DNA from: Ashinkailepas kermadecensis
Taxonomy: Eukaryota > Arthropoda > Thecostraca > Neolepadidae
Direction: 5' to 3'
NCBI GenBank assembly: GCA_034440615.1
Contig: JAOTOM010004951.1
Span: 263,501 to 327,500 of the forward strand
DNA: 64,000 bases
In this document: in pieces, positions 43,480 through 54,893 of the stretch
How positions within the stretch are numbered: the stretch's first letter is position 1
Layout: each line of letters starts with the position of its first letter
Made by a program: the position numbers and the translations under genes
Notes under the pieces: model-generated
Database searches by the model: none
What the model saw: the letters and a program-made list of their open reading frames with translations, nothing else
Told to the model about the DNA's origin: nothing

Positions 43480-43650
43480 GGCCCACCGGTTTGGGGGGGC
43501 CAACTTTCGGTTTTCGGCGTCAGCCCCCCCCCCCCCCCAGTGGCGTACCTAGGAATTGCATCAGGGGAGGGGTCGAACGGATTTGGAGGATGCCCATTCT
43601 CCCACTATTTTTTCGTTAAAAGCACCAGATTTCGACCACTATTTGGCAAA
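43480..43650 (+). repeat. dispersed repeat, pair with 20931-21107
   Basis: Same order of G-run, CAACTTTC, CCCCAGTGGCGTACCTAGGA, ATTTGGAGGATGCCCA and GATTTCGACCACTATT as the copy at 20.9 kb. Confidence 0.6.
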
Positions 43651-43849
43651 GGGTACATTTTAAAAATAATAATTAAAATTAAAATTAAATAAAAAGTAAA
43701 ATAATAATTGACAACATAATTTCCTGTGTAGGGGCCCCAGCCTACCTCCACCGTTTCTATGTTACCGGATTTTTGTGCTTGTTTACCAAAACGTTCACGT
43801 TCACGTTCAACGTCTTGTATGTACCACGTCCACGTTCGTGCACGTGGAC

Positions 43850-44142
43850 ACTGGCGGATCCGATTTTGTCGCAGAACTTGATCAGCATGGAACCCTCGAT
43901 GTGTGTCAGAATCTACTATGCTACTATACTGGCTTCCAAACAATTATATACAAAAAAAATCCTTTAAAATTGGAGATTCTTTCATCCAGACGCTATTTTT
44001 TAACCTCGGCAAAGGTTACTGCATTTTAATTTAGTTGACTTCTGTTGGTTTCGGGGAGCCAAAAGACACTATGGCCCCCCTTTTAAGCGCTTCGAGGGGG
44101 GGGGGGGCATGGCCGGAATGGCCCCTCCCTGGATCCGCCAGT
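43850..44142. mobile_element. short TIR element, copy 1 (ACTGGCGGATCC ends)
   Basis: A perfect 12-bp TIR ACTGGCGGATCC (43850-43861) / GGATCCGCCAGT (44131-44142) bounds a 293-bp non-coding body. Next to the right TIR is a G12 run. Body landmarks: GAACCCTCGATGTGTGTCAG, TTAAAATTGGAGATT, CGCTATTTTTTAACCTC. No target duplication is obvious. Confidence 0.7.
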
Positions 44143-44564
44143 ACATGAGGGTATGTGTAAAACTTGTCTCGTAGGTTAAACTGCAATAATACCCTTAAAC
44201 TTTGATAGCCCGGTCCTATGACCCGAATCTCCCCTACATGCAAACCCACCAGTTATCTCTTATTCAGGATATAAATACATACCTCTTCTTGCTATTCTTC
44301 TTGAAAAAATCAGTCAATGTAGCCTGTCTCTTCATCTTAGCAACCCCAACACCTATATGGCTATATGACCGTGCCCCAACACCAACATACGAAACATGCT
44401 GCTCAACTGGGCTCAACTGGTCACTCGCACAAAACATCTTGTTCAAATTCCGCTTTCGAAATCTGGCTCACTGGGTCCGCTTGCCCGTTACTGGCTAAAC
44501 AAACTTCATGAACCTATCTGACGAAGGAATAATGAAACTGCTGATTTCGTCATCTCTTGCTGTA

Positions 44565-44833
44565 AGCAGAACTTCAACAGCATAGAACCCTCGATGTGTC
44601 AGCATCTACTATGCTACCATATTGTGCTTCCAAACAATTATAACAAAATACCTTTAAAATTGGAGATTATTTCACCCGGAACGCTATTTTTTAACCTCAG
44701 CAAAGGTTACTGCATTTTAATTTAGTTTACTTTTGTTGGTTTGGGGGGGGGGGGCCAAAAGACACTATGGCCCCCCTTTGAAGCGCTTGGGGGGGGGGCA
44801 TGGCCGGAATGCCCCCCCCTGGATCCGCCAGTG
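44565..44833. mobile_element. short TIR element, copy 2 (left end missing)
   Basis: The same body landmarks and right TIR GGATCCGCCAGT as copy 1, in the same orientation and about 90% similar by eye. The left TIR is absent. Its G-runs differ in length from copy 1. It directly adjoins the left flank of the 3-kb transposon. Confidence 0.7.
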
Positions 44834-44869
44834 TGTATAGGTATTCTGTTTCCCACCACAGCTAGGTAC

Positions 44870-47861
44870 TATTGGCGTCACAAATAGCTTGGCAGTCAGG
44901 CTGAGCGTCCTGGCACCTGAATATTCTGCATAGGTATACTGCATAGTAGACAGAGACAGTTTGGACCAACCTACCACAACCACATTCGGCCCGGTTGGAT
45001 TCTGAATCCATTTTGCGCGCTGATTTTAGAACTGTTTTTGTTTTTGCTCTAGGGTCATTAAAAGTCAAAATGCTTAACTTTTGTCATTCGGCAAAGTATT
45101 AACTTGTAATCTATCGAGTAGCAAGAAGGCACATATATTGTGTAATACATTAAAAAAAACATTGGTAAATCATTATCCATATAACTCAGCAGTTGAACTC
45201 CTCCTTCTTGCATCTGTACTTGTTCCTGTTCCTGGCCTCCTGCCTGTTCCACGTGACCATGTCCTGCTGCCAGGCCCCGCTGGCCATGGTGGCCGCCTCC
45301 GTGGTCATCTTCACACCCCTCTCCACTGCAGTGGTGGTGCAGGGCAGTCCTGGCTCTGAGTAGGGCTCCTCCAGGAACTGTTCCAGTTCCTGGTCTGTGT
45401 GTTGGAACAGGATGGGAGGAGAGGAGGTCGCCTTCTGCAGGTCCACCAGCTCGGACAACTTGGTGGCCGCCAGGTTGATCTCGGGGTTCCTCACTTTCCT
45501 AACAGTCTTCCTCTTGCTCCTCTGCTCCTTCTTCCTCAGCTTCTTGACGATGGCCAAGGCCTGCTCCCTCTCCTCCCTCTCCCTGGAGGCCAGCAGGGAG
45601 GCCAGCACTACCTCATGTTGGGCGAAGTAGGCGTTGAACTGGAGGTAGGGCTTCAGCATGTCCACCTCCTCCTTGGTGCAGTAGGTGACGACCCTGCTGA
45701 CGATGGTGAGCAGGTGGCGGGGACCCTCCAGCAGCAGGTTCCTCTGCCTGATCTCCAGGAAGGAGGGCACGTAGACGTGGATGATGAAGGAGGTCATGCG
45801 TCTCTGTGCCTCGCTGGGGGTGGACGTGCTCATGTACCCGCTGAGCAGCTCCCAGCTCTCCGTGTTCTGCCACCGGGCGTTGGTCATTGCACCAGCCCGT
45901 GCCCTGGCCCACCTCTCCTGCAGCTGTCCAGACTCCACTGCCCCGGCCATCTCCAACAGATATCTGGTATCATGGTTGAACTCCTTCATGACGGCGGGGG
46001 GGATGACGTCCAGCAGGGCCCTGAGGGTGGGGCTGGGGATGGCCTCGAACTCCTCCACCTGCAGGTCCCACACATTGCCCTGGAGCCTCTTGGCCTCCTC
46101 CCCACTCCAGGAGGCCGGGCCGGTGGTGGGGCCGGCGTAGTGGATGAACAAGTGGTTGAACACCTTCTCCAGGCTGTGGACGATGCAGTGGATGTGGAGG
46201 AGGGGGCGACCCACCAGCCTCTCGAACTCAGCGATGAACCCATGGTTGTAGCCGCCCATCTTGCTGCAACCATCGCTGAAGACCACCTGCAGGCTGGCGA
46301 TGTTGATGCCCCGCTCCTCCACGAACCCCACCAGGCTGGTGGCCAGGTCCACCCCCTCCCCCCACCGGGGCCACGTGACCCAGGAACTCCTCGCCGGGGT
46401 ACCCGATGACAGCACAGTCCTCACTCCTTACAGTGGCAAACCTTTTATGGTTCTTCTCTCCTACACCAACCTCTACTTTGTTGTCATTGATCCTTTCATC
46501 CACCATCAGACCTTTAGCCTCAAACCCCCGAAATTTGTCTTTCTTTTGCTCCCTAGACTTCTTCCTTACTCTCTCAACTGTCTTTGAATTGATCACTTTA
46601 CTCTTATCCCCTGCAGTTATAGTGTTGTCTGCCACTCTGATGGTGTTTGTGACATGAGCCACTGCATCACTGGATATCTTGAACCTATCTGCTGTTTCAC
46701 CGAGTTTAGCCTCTGCTTCCTTCTGCTTTTTCTTTTTCTCTGTTTTCTCTTTCTTATTCACCTGACATTTGTGCTCATTGTCATTCACATCCTTTTCTTC
46801 ATTGTCATCCTCGCTCTCACTGTTCTCCACTGCCACTTTAGACACCATTCTTTTCACATCATCATCACTTCTCCTCTTCCTCTTTTCTGTCTTCTCTTTG
46901 TTTTCAGCATTTTTCTTGGCTGCTTTTTCTTCCTTCTCTTTAGTTTTCTGCAGCCTGGCGGACTCTATAATGTCTACTCCACAAATACAGTCCTCCCTCC
47001 CACGCTTCCTCTGGGCGACCAGAAACTCCTTCTCCATCTCAGGAACGTTGTCATCATCAGCTACATCAAACAGTTCCTCCTCTATATCTTTGAACTTCCT
47101 CTTCACTTTGCCATTCTTCTTCTTCCTTCTCTTCCTGTCCATACCAGTCTGGCCCTTGCCTATCTCATTCAGACTCTCTTTCCTCATCTGCCACATCTTC
47201 TGCATCTTTTCCTTCACCTTCTTCTTGCTTATTGTAGGGATGTTGGCAGTCTTGTAGACTTCTACAACCTTCTCAGTGACCTTCTCAGTGGCGTCCTAGC
47301 AATCAATATCCTACTTCCCTTTCTTCATCCTCTCCTGCTCAGCTTCGAAAGCCAGGGCACTTCCTATCTCTTTATTCAGAGGCAGCTTGTTGATGGGCAG
47401 GGGCCTCCTGATCCCGAATATCTTGTCAGGTCCAGATCTGAGCTTGGCAGGAGGAGCTTTGCTCCCCTTTGGGCGTCTCATCGTGCTGCCAGCTGTCAGC
47501 AGTTAGACTGCCCGTCATTGACTGGACACCGCCACTTCCCCGGTCTGTCAAAGGATTCACTTTTGCTTTCAACTCATGGATTAAACAATACTTCATAGAA
47601 GGCGGATTACATATATGACAAAAGGAAGGCTCAAAAGTTAAGCATTTTGATTTCTAATGACCCTAGAGCAAACACAAAAACAGTTCTGAAATCAGCGCGC
47701 AAAATGGATTCAGAATCCAACCGGGCCGAATGTCGTTGTGGTAGGTTGGTCCAAACTGTCTCTGTCTACTGCATAGGTTTCCCACAGCACCTATACCTAT
47801 GCAGGATATTCAGGTGTCAGAACGCCCAGCCTGACCGCCAAACTATTTGTGACGCCAATTA
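44870..47861 (-). mobile_element. 3-kb DNA transposon with long TIRs
   Basis: About 220 bp at the left end (ATTGGCGTCACAAATAGCTT ... GGACCAACCTACCACAAC ... TTTGCTCTAGGGTCATTA ... ATGCTTAACTTTTG) recurs inverted at 47635-47861 with small indels. Between them lies one broken transposase-like gene on the minus strand. The right junction cuts the R2-like ORF after codons reading CSRDVY. The target duplication is short (TA or GTA). Confidence 0.85.
45186..47481 (-). pseudogene. transposase-like protein, RNase-H-fold candidate, broken
   Basis: Start at 47481: MRRPKGSKAPPAKLRSGPDK. Two in-frame TAG codons (47311-47313 and 47296-47298) interrupt the N-terminus. A long Lys/Glu-rich charged region (to about residue 250) leads to ISSDAVAHVTNTI, SKVINSKTVERVRKKSREQK and AVIGYPGEEFLGHVAP. 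A shift in G-runs at 46352-46370 follows, then LATSLVGFVEERGINIASLQ, VVFSDGCSKMGGYNHGF, HIHCIVHSLEKVFNHLF and GPTTGPASWSG. The D-G-x-x-x-x-G and H-C-x-x-H pattern suggests an RNase-H-fold transposase. C-terminal TTTAVERGVKMTTEA precedes the stop at 45186. From memory this is a multicopy invertebrate family; its superfamily is not settled by reading alone. The gene lies inside matched TIRs. Confidence 0.7.
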
Positions 47862-47862
47862 T

Positions 47863-48560
47863 ACACGTCGCGGGAACACATCAGGGTGTCACTCACCATC
47901 AGCTGATGCATGAGCTTCGCATAAAAGAGACTAACGCGTAACTGAGCACGGCCTCGTTCCCCCGATACCAGGTACCGAGGGAGCCCACGACGAAGGTGTG
48001 AATCGAGGCCGTCTTGCCCTGCTGGCGGAGCTGCTCCACGAGGGGGGGGGGGGCATACTTTGCCAGCTTCCCGTCGAGGGCGGCACGCAGCGGCTCGGTT
48101 CTCGAAGGCGATGGTAACATCGACGAACGAGACCTCGTTGCCGCGCGTCACAACTGGGTCCGGGCGGAGGACAGAGTCCACGCCCGGCACCTGTCGGTTG
48201 ACGTGCAGCTCCGTGCCGCCCCGCTGCGACACCGCCTTTGCGAGGCGGAACAGCACTGCGTTGAGGCGCAGCTGGAACGGAGCACTGTGCGGCCGACAGT
48301 GGTTCAAGACGTGGGGATACATCTCCCCGGCGAAGGCACAGCGGCGGCAGTACCGGTCCCGTGCGCCGTGCTGGTAGCCGTTAAACGGCACGAGGCCCAG
48401 CTTTGCCCGGTGCACGAACCGTCACTCGGCAAACCGTGTGAAGCTTTCATTATGCATGTAATAGGAGCTCGCAAGCTGGCTGGCGACCCAGTCCATGACC
48501 TTGCCCTGGTGGGGTTTGACCAGGAGGTCAGCCAGCGCGTGTTGGCGGATCGCACCCCGG
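47863..48560 (-). pseudogene. R2-like LINE C-terminus with restriction-like endonuclease
   Basis: Minus-strand order: AIRQHALADLLVKPHQGKVM, YYMHNESFTRFAE, a TGA at about 48422 where Trp is expected, RFVHRAKLGLVPFNGYQHG, the zinc knuckle CRRCAFAGEMYPHVLNHC, then VPGVDSVLRPDPVV and VSFVDVTIAFEN (the RPD ... D-V-T endonuclease centre), and SLFYAKLMHQL ... CSRDVY. This is the layout of R2/NeSL-type elements, which cut specific targets. A frameshift near 48580 removes the upstream part. The end is cut by the 3-kb transposon, so TIR bases supply the last residues and stop. Confidence 0.75.
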
Positions 48561-48669
48561 ACATTGCGGGCCTACCTGCGCGGCTCGACAGCCGCGGTAC
48601 CCACGTGGAGCACCGGGCCGGGGACAGCAGCGTGCCACGCGATGGCCACACGGGAGCCAGCACCACAGT

Positions 48670-51600
48670 AGAGACACCGTGTACATTGTTATATTATTGT
48701 ATATATTGTGCACTGTGTGGCAAGCGATACATTCAGATTTATGTGAGGCTAAGATATATTTTCAAACGAACACCATCCAGCTTATCTTACAGTAAGAGGC
48801 TATTAGTATATATTGCTTGAGCACGAAATGCAACCGGCCCAGCTGCCATTCTTTGTGTGGAACCAATTTTCATTATTTGAAGATGGAGCAGCATTTAATG
48901 TCGTAATTTGTATGCGAGACTGCGGCATGGGCAGCATTAACAACGCCCTATGGGGCAATGAAATACGCTTCCCAGGACCAAAGTCATTCTATAATTTTCT
49001 GTTCGCACGAAGTGGATAGTGTGCAGTTCAGTGTGGCCAGCATTCCGAGAATTTATATCGGACCAAAGCTGAACTTCAATGCATTACTTCTGAGAACTGC
49101 CAAGAACAATAACTAGCTAATTTGCATGAACCGAGATCGTTTGCATGATCAAATGGCATGCATATATAAACTGTGTGTGTGTATATGTGTGTGTGTGTAG
49201 GTGCTTGTGTGTGTAGGTGTGTGCGTATAAGTAGGTGTATGTGTGTGTGTTTTGAACCATTGCCTTTGCTTTTGCATCCTACTAAGTTTCGTCTCCTGAT
49301 ACAAACAGCCGCTTCCCAAGATACAAATTATCTGTCAGGACAGGTCAAAGGTCAAAGTTGAACTTCTTTGAAAACCAGTGATGATAAATGCAATCGTACC
49401 ATACACAAAATGTGCTCGATATAGAGCCAATAAATAATCCACTGGCCTTGGTTCGTCCGAATGCAATGGTAGCCTTGCTTCACCTCATGGTATAGTTCAT
49501 AGTTACCAGACTATGTCTGCCCAACACGTGCACCTGATATCAACATAAGTTATCATTTTCAAAAACTTGCAAAGGCAATTTTATAACTAAGCTAGTGAAC
49601 TGCCCACTGAATTCAAGCTGGGGCGCTCAAACCGCATTTGGGTAAAACATTGACCTGAGATATAGATCGAGGTCAACGCTCAACCACATTTAATTCGGAC
49701 GGCTACCAACGAGGTGGCATGTTATGACAGCATATGACAACGTGAAATATCCACTATCAGGGCACGTTTGCTGCAGATAAATTGCAAAAGCTACGATTGG
49801 AGAGAACAAGATGCCCTTGTAAAATTCCCCAGTCCCCCTCCAAAAAATATGGTACAGGTTAGTGACCCGACATGACCTGATCACATTTGGCTGCGAAAAC
49901 AATCCTAATGGATGTATCACCAGTACGTCGAAAGGTGATGCGCTTCAGCATGCCGTTTTCTGGCGATGGTCCGCTATATACCACTGTATACCGCTATAAT
50001 ACCGCTATAATACCGCTAGGTTATGGTGGCATATATCCCTACATAGCTAGATTCGTGTAAGCATGCCGTGTTATGCCCTCATTGGAGAGGAATGTCCCGT
50101 GCTCAGGAGGAAGGCATTGGTAGAAGGCCACGTGCTGGTGAGACAGTTTTCGTCCAATTGAAACTGCCGCTCGCTATCCATGTGGCATGGCGCTGGTCCT
50201 CGATATCGATGTGTTGTCAAACTGCTGCCATAGCTGCCATCGATCGTGCGCACGTGGCGCGCGATCCGTTCCAGTGACGTTCCAGTGACGTTGGAACGCC
50301 AGTGTAGATCGTCGCCGGGCCGCGGCCACAACAGTCGGCCAATCATTGGAATTGTTATTTAGATTTCACGGAAACCTTCGTTCGTTCTTAGAAGTGGTGG
50401 GCGGTGTTTCGCGGAAATTAACGGCGATGCGCTTGCAGCACTTCTTGGTCAAGATTTGTTTTAATCACCGTTATCTGTGTGTGATGGGGTGGCGGTGGGC
50501 GTGGCTGTCTCGTCCGCCTCCTGAGCGTTGCGTTGCCTCTATGTGTAGAGGCGTGGACGTGGGTGTTCCTCTTGTGCCATGTAGGGCGGGCACTGGCCGG
50601 CGGGGCGCGGCTCGCGCGGCCACCGATCTGCTGTTAATGCTGCGGCCACCGGTGGGCGTGGCCAACCTCTGGAGCGTGCACGGCCACCTGTGGGCGTGGC
50701 CAACCTCTGGAGCGTTTACGGCCGCCTGTGGGCGTGGCCAGCCTCTGGAGCGTGTGCGGCCGCCGGTTGTTCGTTGTCCCGGTGTCCTGATGCTGCTTGA
50801 TGCTGTGTACAGCTGCTTCAGTTTGGTAAACCGGTCGCCCGCCTGGTTTGCACCATCAATACACAACATTTATAATTAGCGAGGTCAGGTCTTCTCCTGT
50901 CACCACTTCCGAACCTAGCTGGTCGTGGTGCTAGGGAAGGCTGGGCAAATGCGTGGGTGGGGGTGGGTGGGATGGAGCGTGGGTGGGGGTGGGTGGGATG
51001 TGGAGGGCAATGTGTAGCCATAGGAGCTGGAATTGCTGCCGTCGTCGGCCATCGTCCAGCGTCGGAGCCCTTTTATGGACTGAGATACCTCTCTCCTTCT
51101 CTTCTTCTCCCGACCAGCGATGCACTATGTGTCGCTGGACTTGCACTTGGAGCCTGGGTGAATATCCTGAGTTAACGTGTTGACATCTATGGGTTTCTGA
51201 TAGCTGTATGCGTACGTGGGGCCCCAACGGCTCCACTGGTCCTTAATTAACCACAACTTCGTCATGCACGCTCCCAGTTGATCCATTGATTTCCGTCTTT
51301 CATTCCGAATATTCACCCGCTACTAAACAAAATCGACATGCTGGTTCACGATTTCTTCCCTTTCCAGTGGTACGCAAGCATTCAAAAATAATTACCTTCT
51401 CGGATAGGTGCGTAGGGCTTATGAGCCTCCAATTAAATGTTAGTTACCCGTGCTCATGTCCACAACTGTGACCGACTGGCGCGATAATCTTGGTTATATA
51501 AGCTAGTTACTAATAAATTCATCACATTCAAGTGTCGGCAACACTGGGCTGCGACATTCCATTAGTTTCTGCTGGGTCTTATGCCTGGGCTCGGGCACTA

Positions 51601-52704
51601 ATCGCAGACCTACATGGAGTTGCTCAGTCGAGGCCATGTCTGGGCTTAAACGCTGGATCTGGCGACCGGAAGCCATCCTGCAGACGGTCCTGGGCCACAA
51701 ATCGGTCGATGTAGTCTCCCGGCCTTCTTTTCTAGCCTATCCTGCCCTGAGGCCTCACGATGAGACCAACCCAATCCCCTGCCTGTCCCTGGGTCCTACT
51801 GGGAGACCAGCCCTATCCCCTGCCTGTCCCTGAGTCCTACTGGGAGACCAGCTCAATCGCCTGTCTGTTCCCATGCTTTGGGACTCACTGCCAACGTCGA
51901 AAACCATCTTCCCAGTCTCCGATGCAATCTCACGGTCCAGATCTGCTGAATCAACGGAGGGTGGTGGGGTAACCGACCTGTCCGTGTTTCATCTGCTGGG
52001 CGTAATGCTGGGCGCCCCGAGTTTCATCCCGAACCACAATTGCCGCCCGGTGACTTATCCATTGACCTCGTCTAGACTTACCGCACCCTCTAGATACCCT
52101 TCCGCGCTCTGTGATCACCGAGCGGGACGGACCTGCAACCCAGAACTATCCAAGTTCTCCAGCTGCTCTTGTGAAGTTACATTCTTTTCGGAACGCCTTC
52201 CCTTGGGATAACAATTGAAAGTGTTGCCATTTCCAGACTTCTGTCAGCTACCCCTGCACTCTTCTAGATGGGGAGGCTATTTTTCCGCCGCGTTTGGTGC
52301 TTATGGAATTTCTCATCCGTGGGAGGACGGTTTGCAAACCGTCTCCTCGCTTAAATATGAGTAATTATTCCGTTTTATCCTCGGTCAGCAACGGGTCCGT
52401 CCTGCCAATCCTGTCTGCTAGCTATCGAGCTAAAGCTACCGACCAACCTGGTACTTAACTATCTGATCACTAACCGCACTGAACAATCTTGACAACTTCT
52501 CGATCAGTCCCCACAACGCTACCAACTGTGGGAATGGGTTTCCGATTTTTGCCCAGCACTCAGTATTCAGTATGAAAATGTACGGACGAGTTCAGGGCAT
52601 GGGTATATGTAGATACGCGAACCAGTTAAAGGCATTCTGTTATGACCCTCCATGTCACAATCGGGACACGACAAACCGTAAAATTTAATATTATTTAATT
52701 TAAT
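48670..52704. other. no gene; several small repeats
   Basis: 49171-49250 is a TG-rich microsatellite. 49342-49354 is AGGTCAAAGGTCA, an exact DR1. 50640-50770 holds three copies of a 38-bp unit with GTGGGCGTGGCCAACCTCTG. 50950-51000 duplicates GTGGGTGGGATG(G)AG. 51761-51880 holds three copies of a 41-bp unit with GAGACCAGCCCTATCCCCTG. No coding domain is recognised. Confidence 0.45.
49342..49354 (+). promoter_or_regulatory. exact DR1 (AGGTCAAAGGTCA)
   Basis: Two AGGTCA hexamers separated by one A, followed by AAGTTGA. This is the ideal DR1 for RXR/HNF4-type receptors. More half-sites (GACCTGAGA, AGGTCAA, GACCTGATC) follow between 49650 and 49880. No promoter or gene is identified next to it. 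Confidence 0.35.
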
Positions 52705-52766
52705 AGTAAAGAGAGAGAGGGAGAGAGAGAAGAGAGAAAAAAAAAAAAAAAGAAAAAAAAAAAAAA

Positions 52767-52820
<54 letters not shown>
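52705..52820. repeat. purine tract, (GA)n and A-rich
   Basis: GAGAGAGGGAGAGAG, about 40 bp of A with rare G, then (GA)n to 52820. Confidence 0.95.
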
Positions 52821-52899
52821 CGGTTTCTAACTAGGGTTAATCTGCGCAAGGGTAACTCGGGCGAGACGAAGATTTCCCCTCTCGTGGTCAGACGAAGAT

Positions 52900-53975
52900 T
52901 TCCCCTCAGTCCCTACAAAATCATCATGGCAAAATATTCTTAGTGGAGTCCCCCAAGGGTCAGTACTGGGACCACTATTGTTCATTATGTTTGTAAATAA
53001 CATTGAAAGTGGCCTAACCAGTAAGGTTTTGAAATTTGCAGATGATTTGAAGGTCTTTAGGGCAATAACAGGGCACAATGAGCAGGTCTTGCTGCAGAAA
53101 GACTTAGACGAGCTTGTGAAGTGGTCCGAAAAATGGCAAAATAAATTTAATTTTGATAAGTGCAAAATCATGCATGTAGGTAGGCAGCATATCAAGGCTC
53201 CATACTTGATGGGTGGCCAAGTACTATCTGTGACTCAGCAGGAGAAGGACTTAGGTGTTATTTTTAACACAAAATTGGGGGCATCAGAACAGACCAAAGA
53301 AGCCAGGAAGAAGGCACTAAGAATGCTTGGGGAAATAAATAGGAATGTGTCATACAAAAGTGAGGAAGTCATCAGGAAGCTTTATTGTGCATATGTCAGG
53401 CCACATCTGGAATATTGTGTCCAAGCTTGGTCCCCTAGTTATGAAAAAGATTGTTAGCTTTTAGAGAGAGTACAAAAGAGGGCAACAAAAATGGTGAATG
53501 GTATGGGCAACCTGGCATATGAGGAAAGATTGAAGAAATTGAATATGTTTTCACTTAGATATAGAAGGCTGAGAGGAGATCTCATCGAGGTCTTTAAATT
53601 TTTTCATGGTCAGGAACAGGGTTATCTCAGGGAACTGTTTGAATTTAACAGAAATGATGCAATTAGAGATCATTAATTCAAAATTAAAGTTAATCACAGC
53701 AGGACAAGGTTAAGACAGTCCTTCTTCACCAACAGGGTAGTAGAACACTGGAACCAGCTGCCAGAAACCTTGTCAGTAGCAACACACTGAACATCTTTAA
53801 GAACAGCATAGACAATCATTATAAGAATAGGGGGCTTGTTTTTCTGTATTCCAGGGAGAGTTGATCAACACATTTGATGGACAACTGGTTCAGTGTACAG
53901 AGTGCAACCAAGAAGGGCCCTTGTGGCTCATAGTTGCACTGATCTTTTATGTCTTTATGTCTTTATGTCCTGTTC
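52900..53975 (+). pseudogene. CR1-like LINE 3' fragment, RT C-terminal half
   Basis: The frame enters at ILSGVPQGSVLGPLLFIMFV and continues through LKFADDLKVFRAITGHNEQV, WQNKFNFDKCKIMHVGR, KDLGVIFNTKL, CAYVRPHLEYCVQAWSPSYE, then a TAG at 53455. After it the same frame gives ERVQKRATKMVNGM, RYRRLRGDLIEVFKFFHGQE to a TAA at 53674, and FFTNRVVEHWNQLPETLSVA. The 3' end is a (TTTATGTC)n octamer repeat at 53945-53970, a CR1-like hallmark. It is 5'-truncated and carries two stops. It differs from the RTs at 17 and 37 kb. Confidence 0.85.
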
Positions 53976-54034
53976 AGCGTTGGTAAAGCTACGACTATAT
54001 GGATAGATACAAATTGTGCGGCGAGAGGGTGAGT

Positions 54035-54487
54035 ATGTTACCAGTTACCAGTTACCAGTATATTCGAAAATGGTCCAACATGTTGCGGCTTTTCACATTT
54101 TCACGTCAGGTGTGTAAAACATTGTGATATAAAATAAACACGGCTAAAAGTGGTCTAAAATAAGCATGGCTATACGTGGCAGTTCATTAGCATTCTCAAT
54201 GGCACACATACATACATCAATCCATTGGACCAGCGCGCCCTTTCATTTCGTCGACGGTCGTCCATCCTACTATAGAAAAGCACACGACTGATCAGTATAT
54301 AACAGTGCATCAGTACGTAGCTACATTTATCTACCATCGCTTTCCTACGATTTCCTATAACTGAGGTAAAAGCTCACTTGAAGAAATCACCGAAAATCAC
54401 AGAAAATCACGCAAAAGACGCAATGAAATCACGTATCATCTACGGATCGTAACGCGTCCCCAAGCGCTGTCCTAAAAGTCGGGTCAC
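54035..54487 (-). mobile_element. 3' end of the 37-kb LINE family, minus strand
   Basis: This is the reverse complement of 38710-39150, about 97% similar by eye, including the last ORF codons, the stop, and the whole 3' region. Its 3' tail reads (TAACTGG)n rather than the (TACTGG)n of the 37-kb copy. The 5' truncation point is at about 54487. Confidence 0.85.
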
Positions 54488-54570
54488 GTGAGGTGGAGAG
54501 GGTGTCATGTGAGGGGAGTGTCATGTGGGTCATGTCGGGTCACGTGAGGTGGAGAGGGTGTCTGGGACCC
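54478..54570. repeat. tandem duplication with GTCACGTGAGG
   Basis: GTCGGGTCACGTGAGGTGGA followed by GAGGGTGTC occurs at 54478 and again at 54533, with a GTCATGTG-rich spacer between. The first copy begins exactly at the LINE truncation point. Confidence 0.7.
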
Positions 54571-54893
54571 AGCTAGGCTGGCATGGGTTACCAATATTAC
54601 AAGTCAAATTTTCACTTTTGGTAATCCTTTCAGCCACATGTAAATTACTGCCAGGTACTGCACCGTGGTATCGCTATTTCCCTCAAGATAGAGATAAGGG
54701 AGCGTGAGTGACTTCGGGTCTGGCCATGGGGTTTGGCTAAGGTTATATAATTTACTTCTGGTCTGATCATAATATCAGGCATAACTGGCGTAACATAAAT
54801 GCATACGACCGATCACGATGTCCTCTATAAACTTCTTGAGTTGCAAGTCCATTTCCGACCAGGTCACGAAGGGCGACCCGACGCGTGTGCCAG

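Noticed and set aside
46654..47598. 314-codon hydrophobic plus-strand frame (apparent membrane protein)
   Set aside because: It is the complement of the Lys/Glu-rich transposase N-terminus; Lys/Glu codons read in reverse give Phe/Leu/Ser strings.
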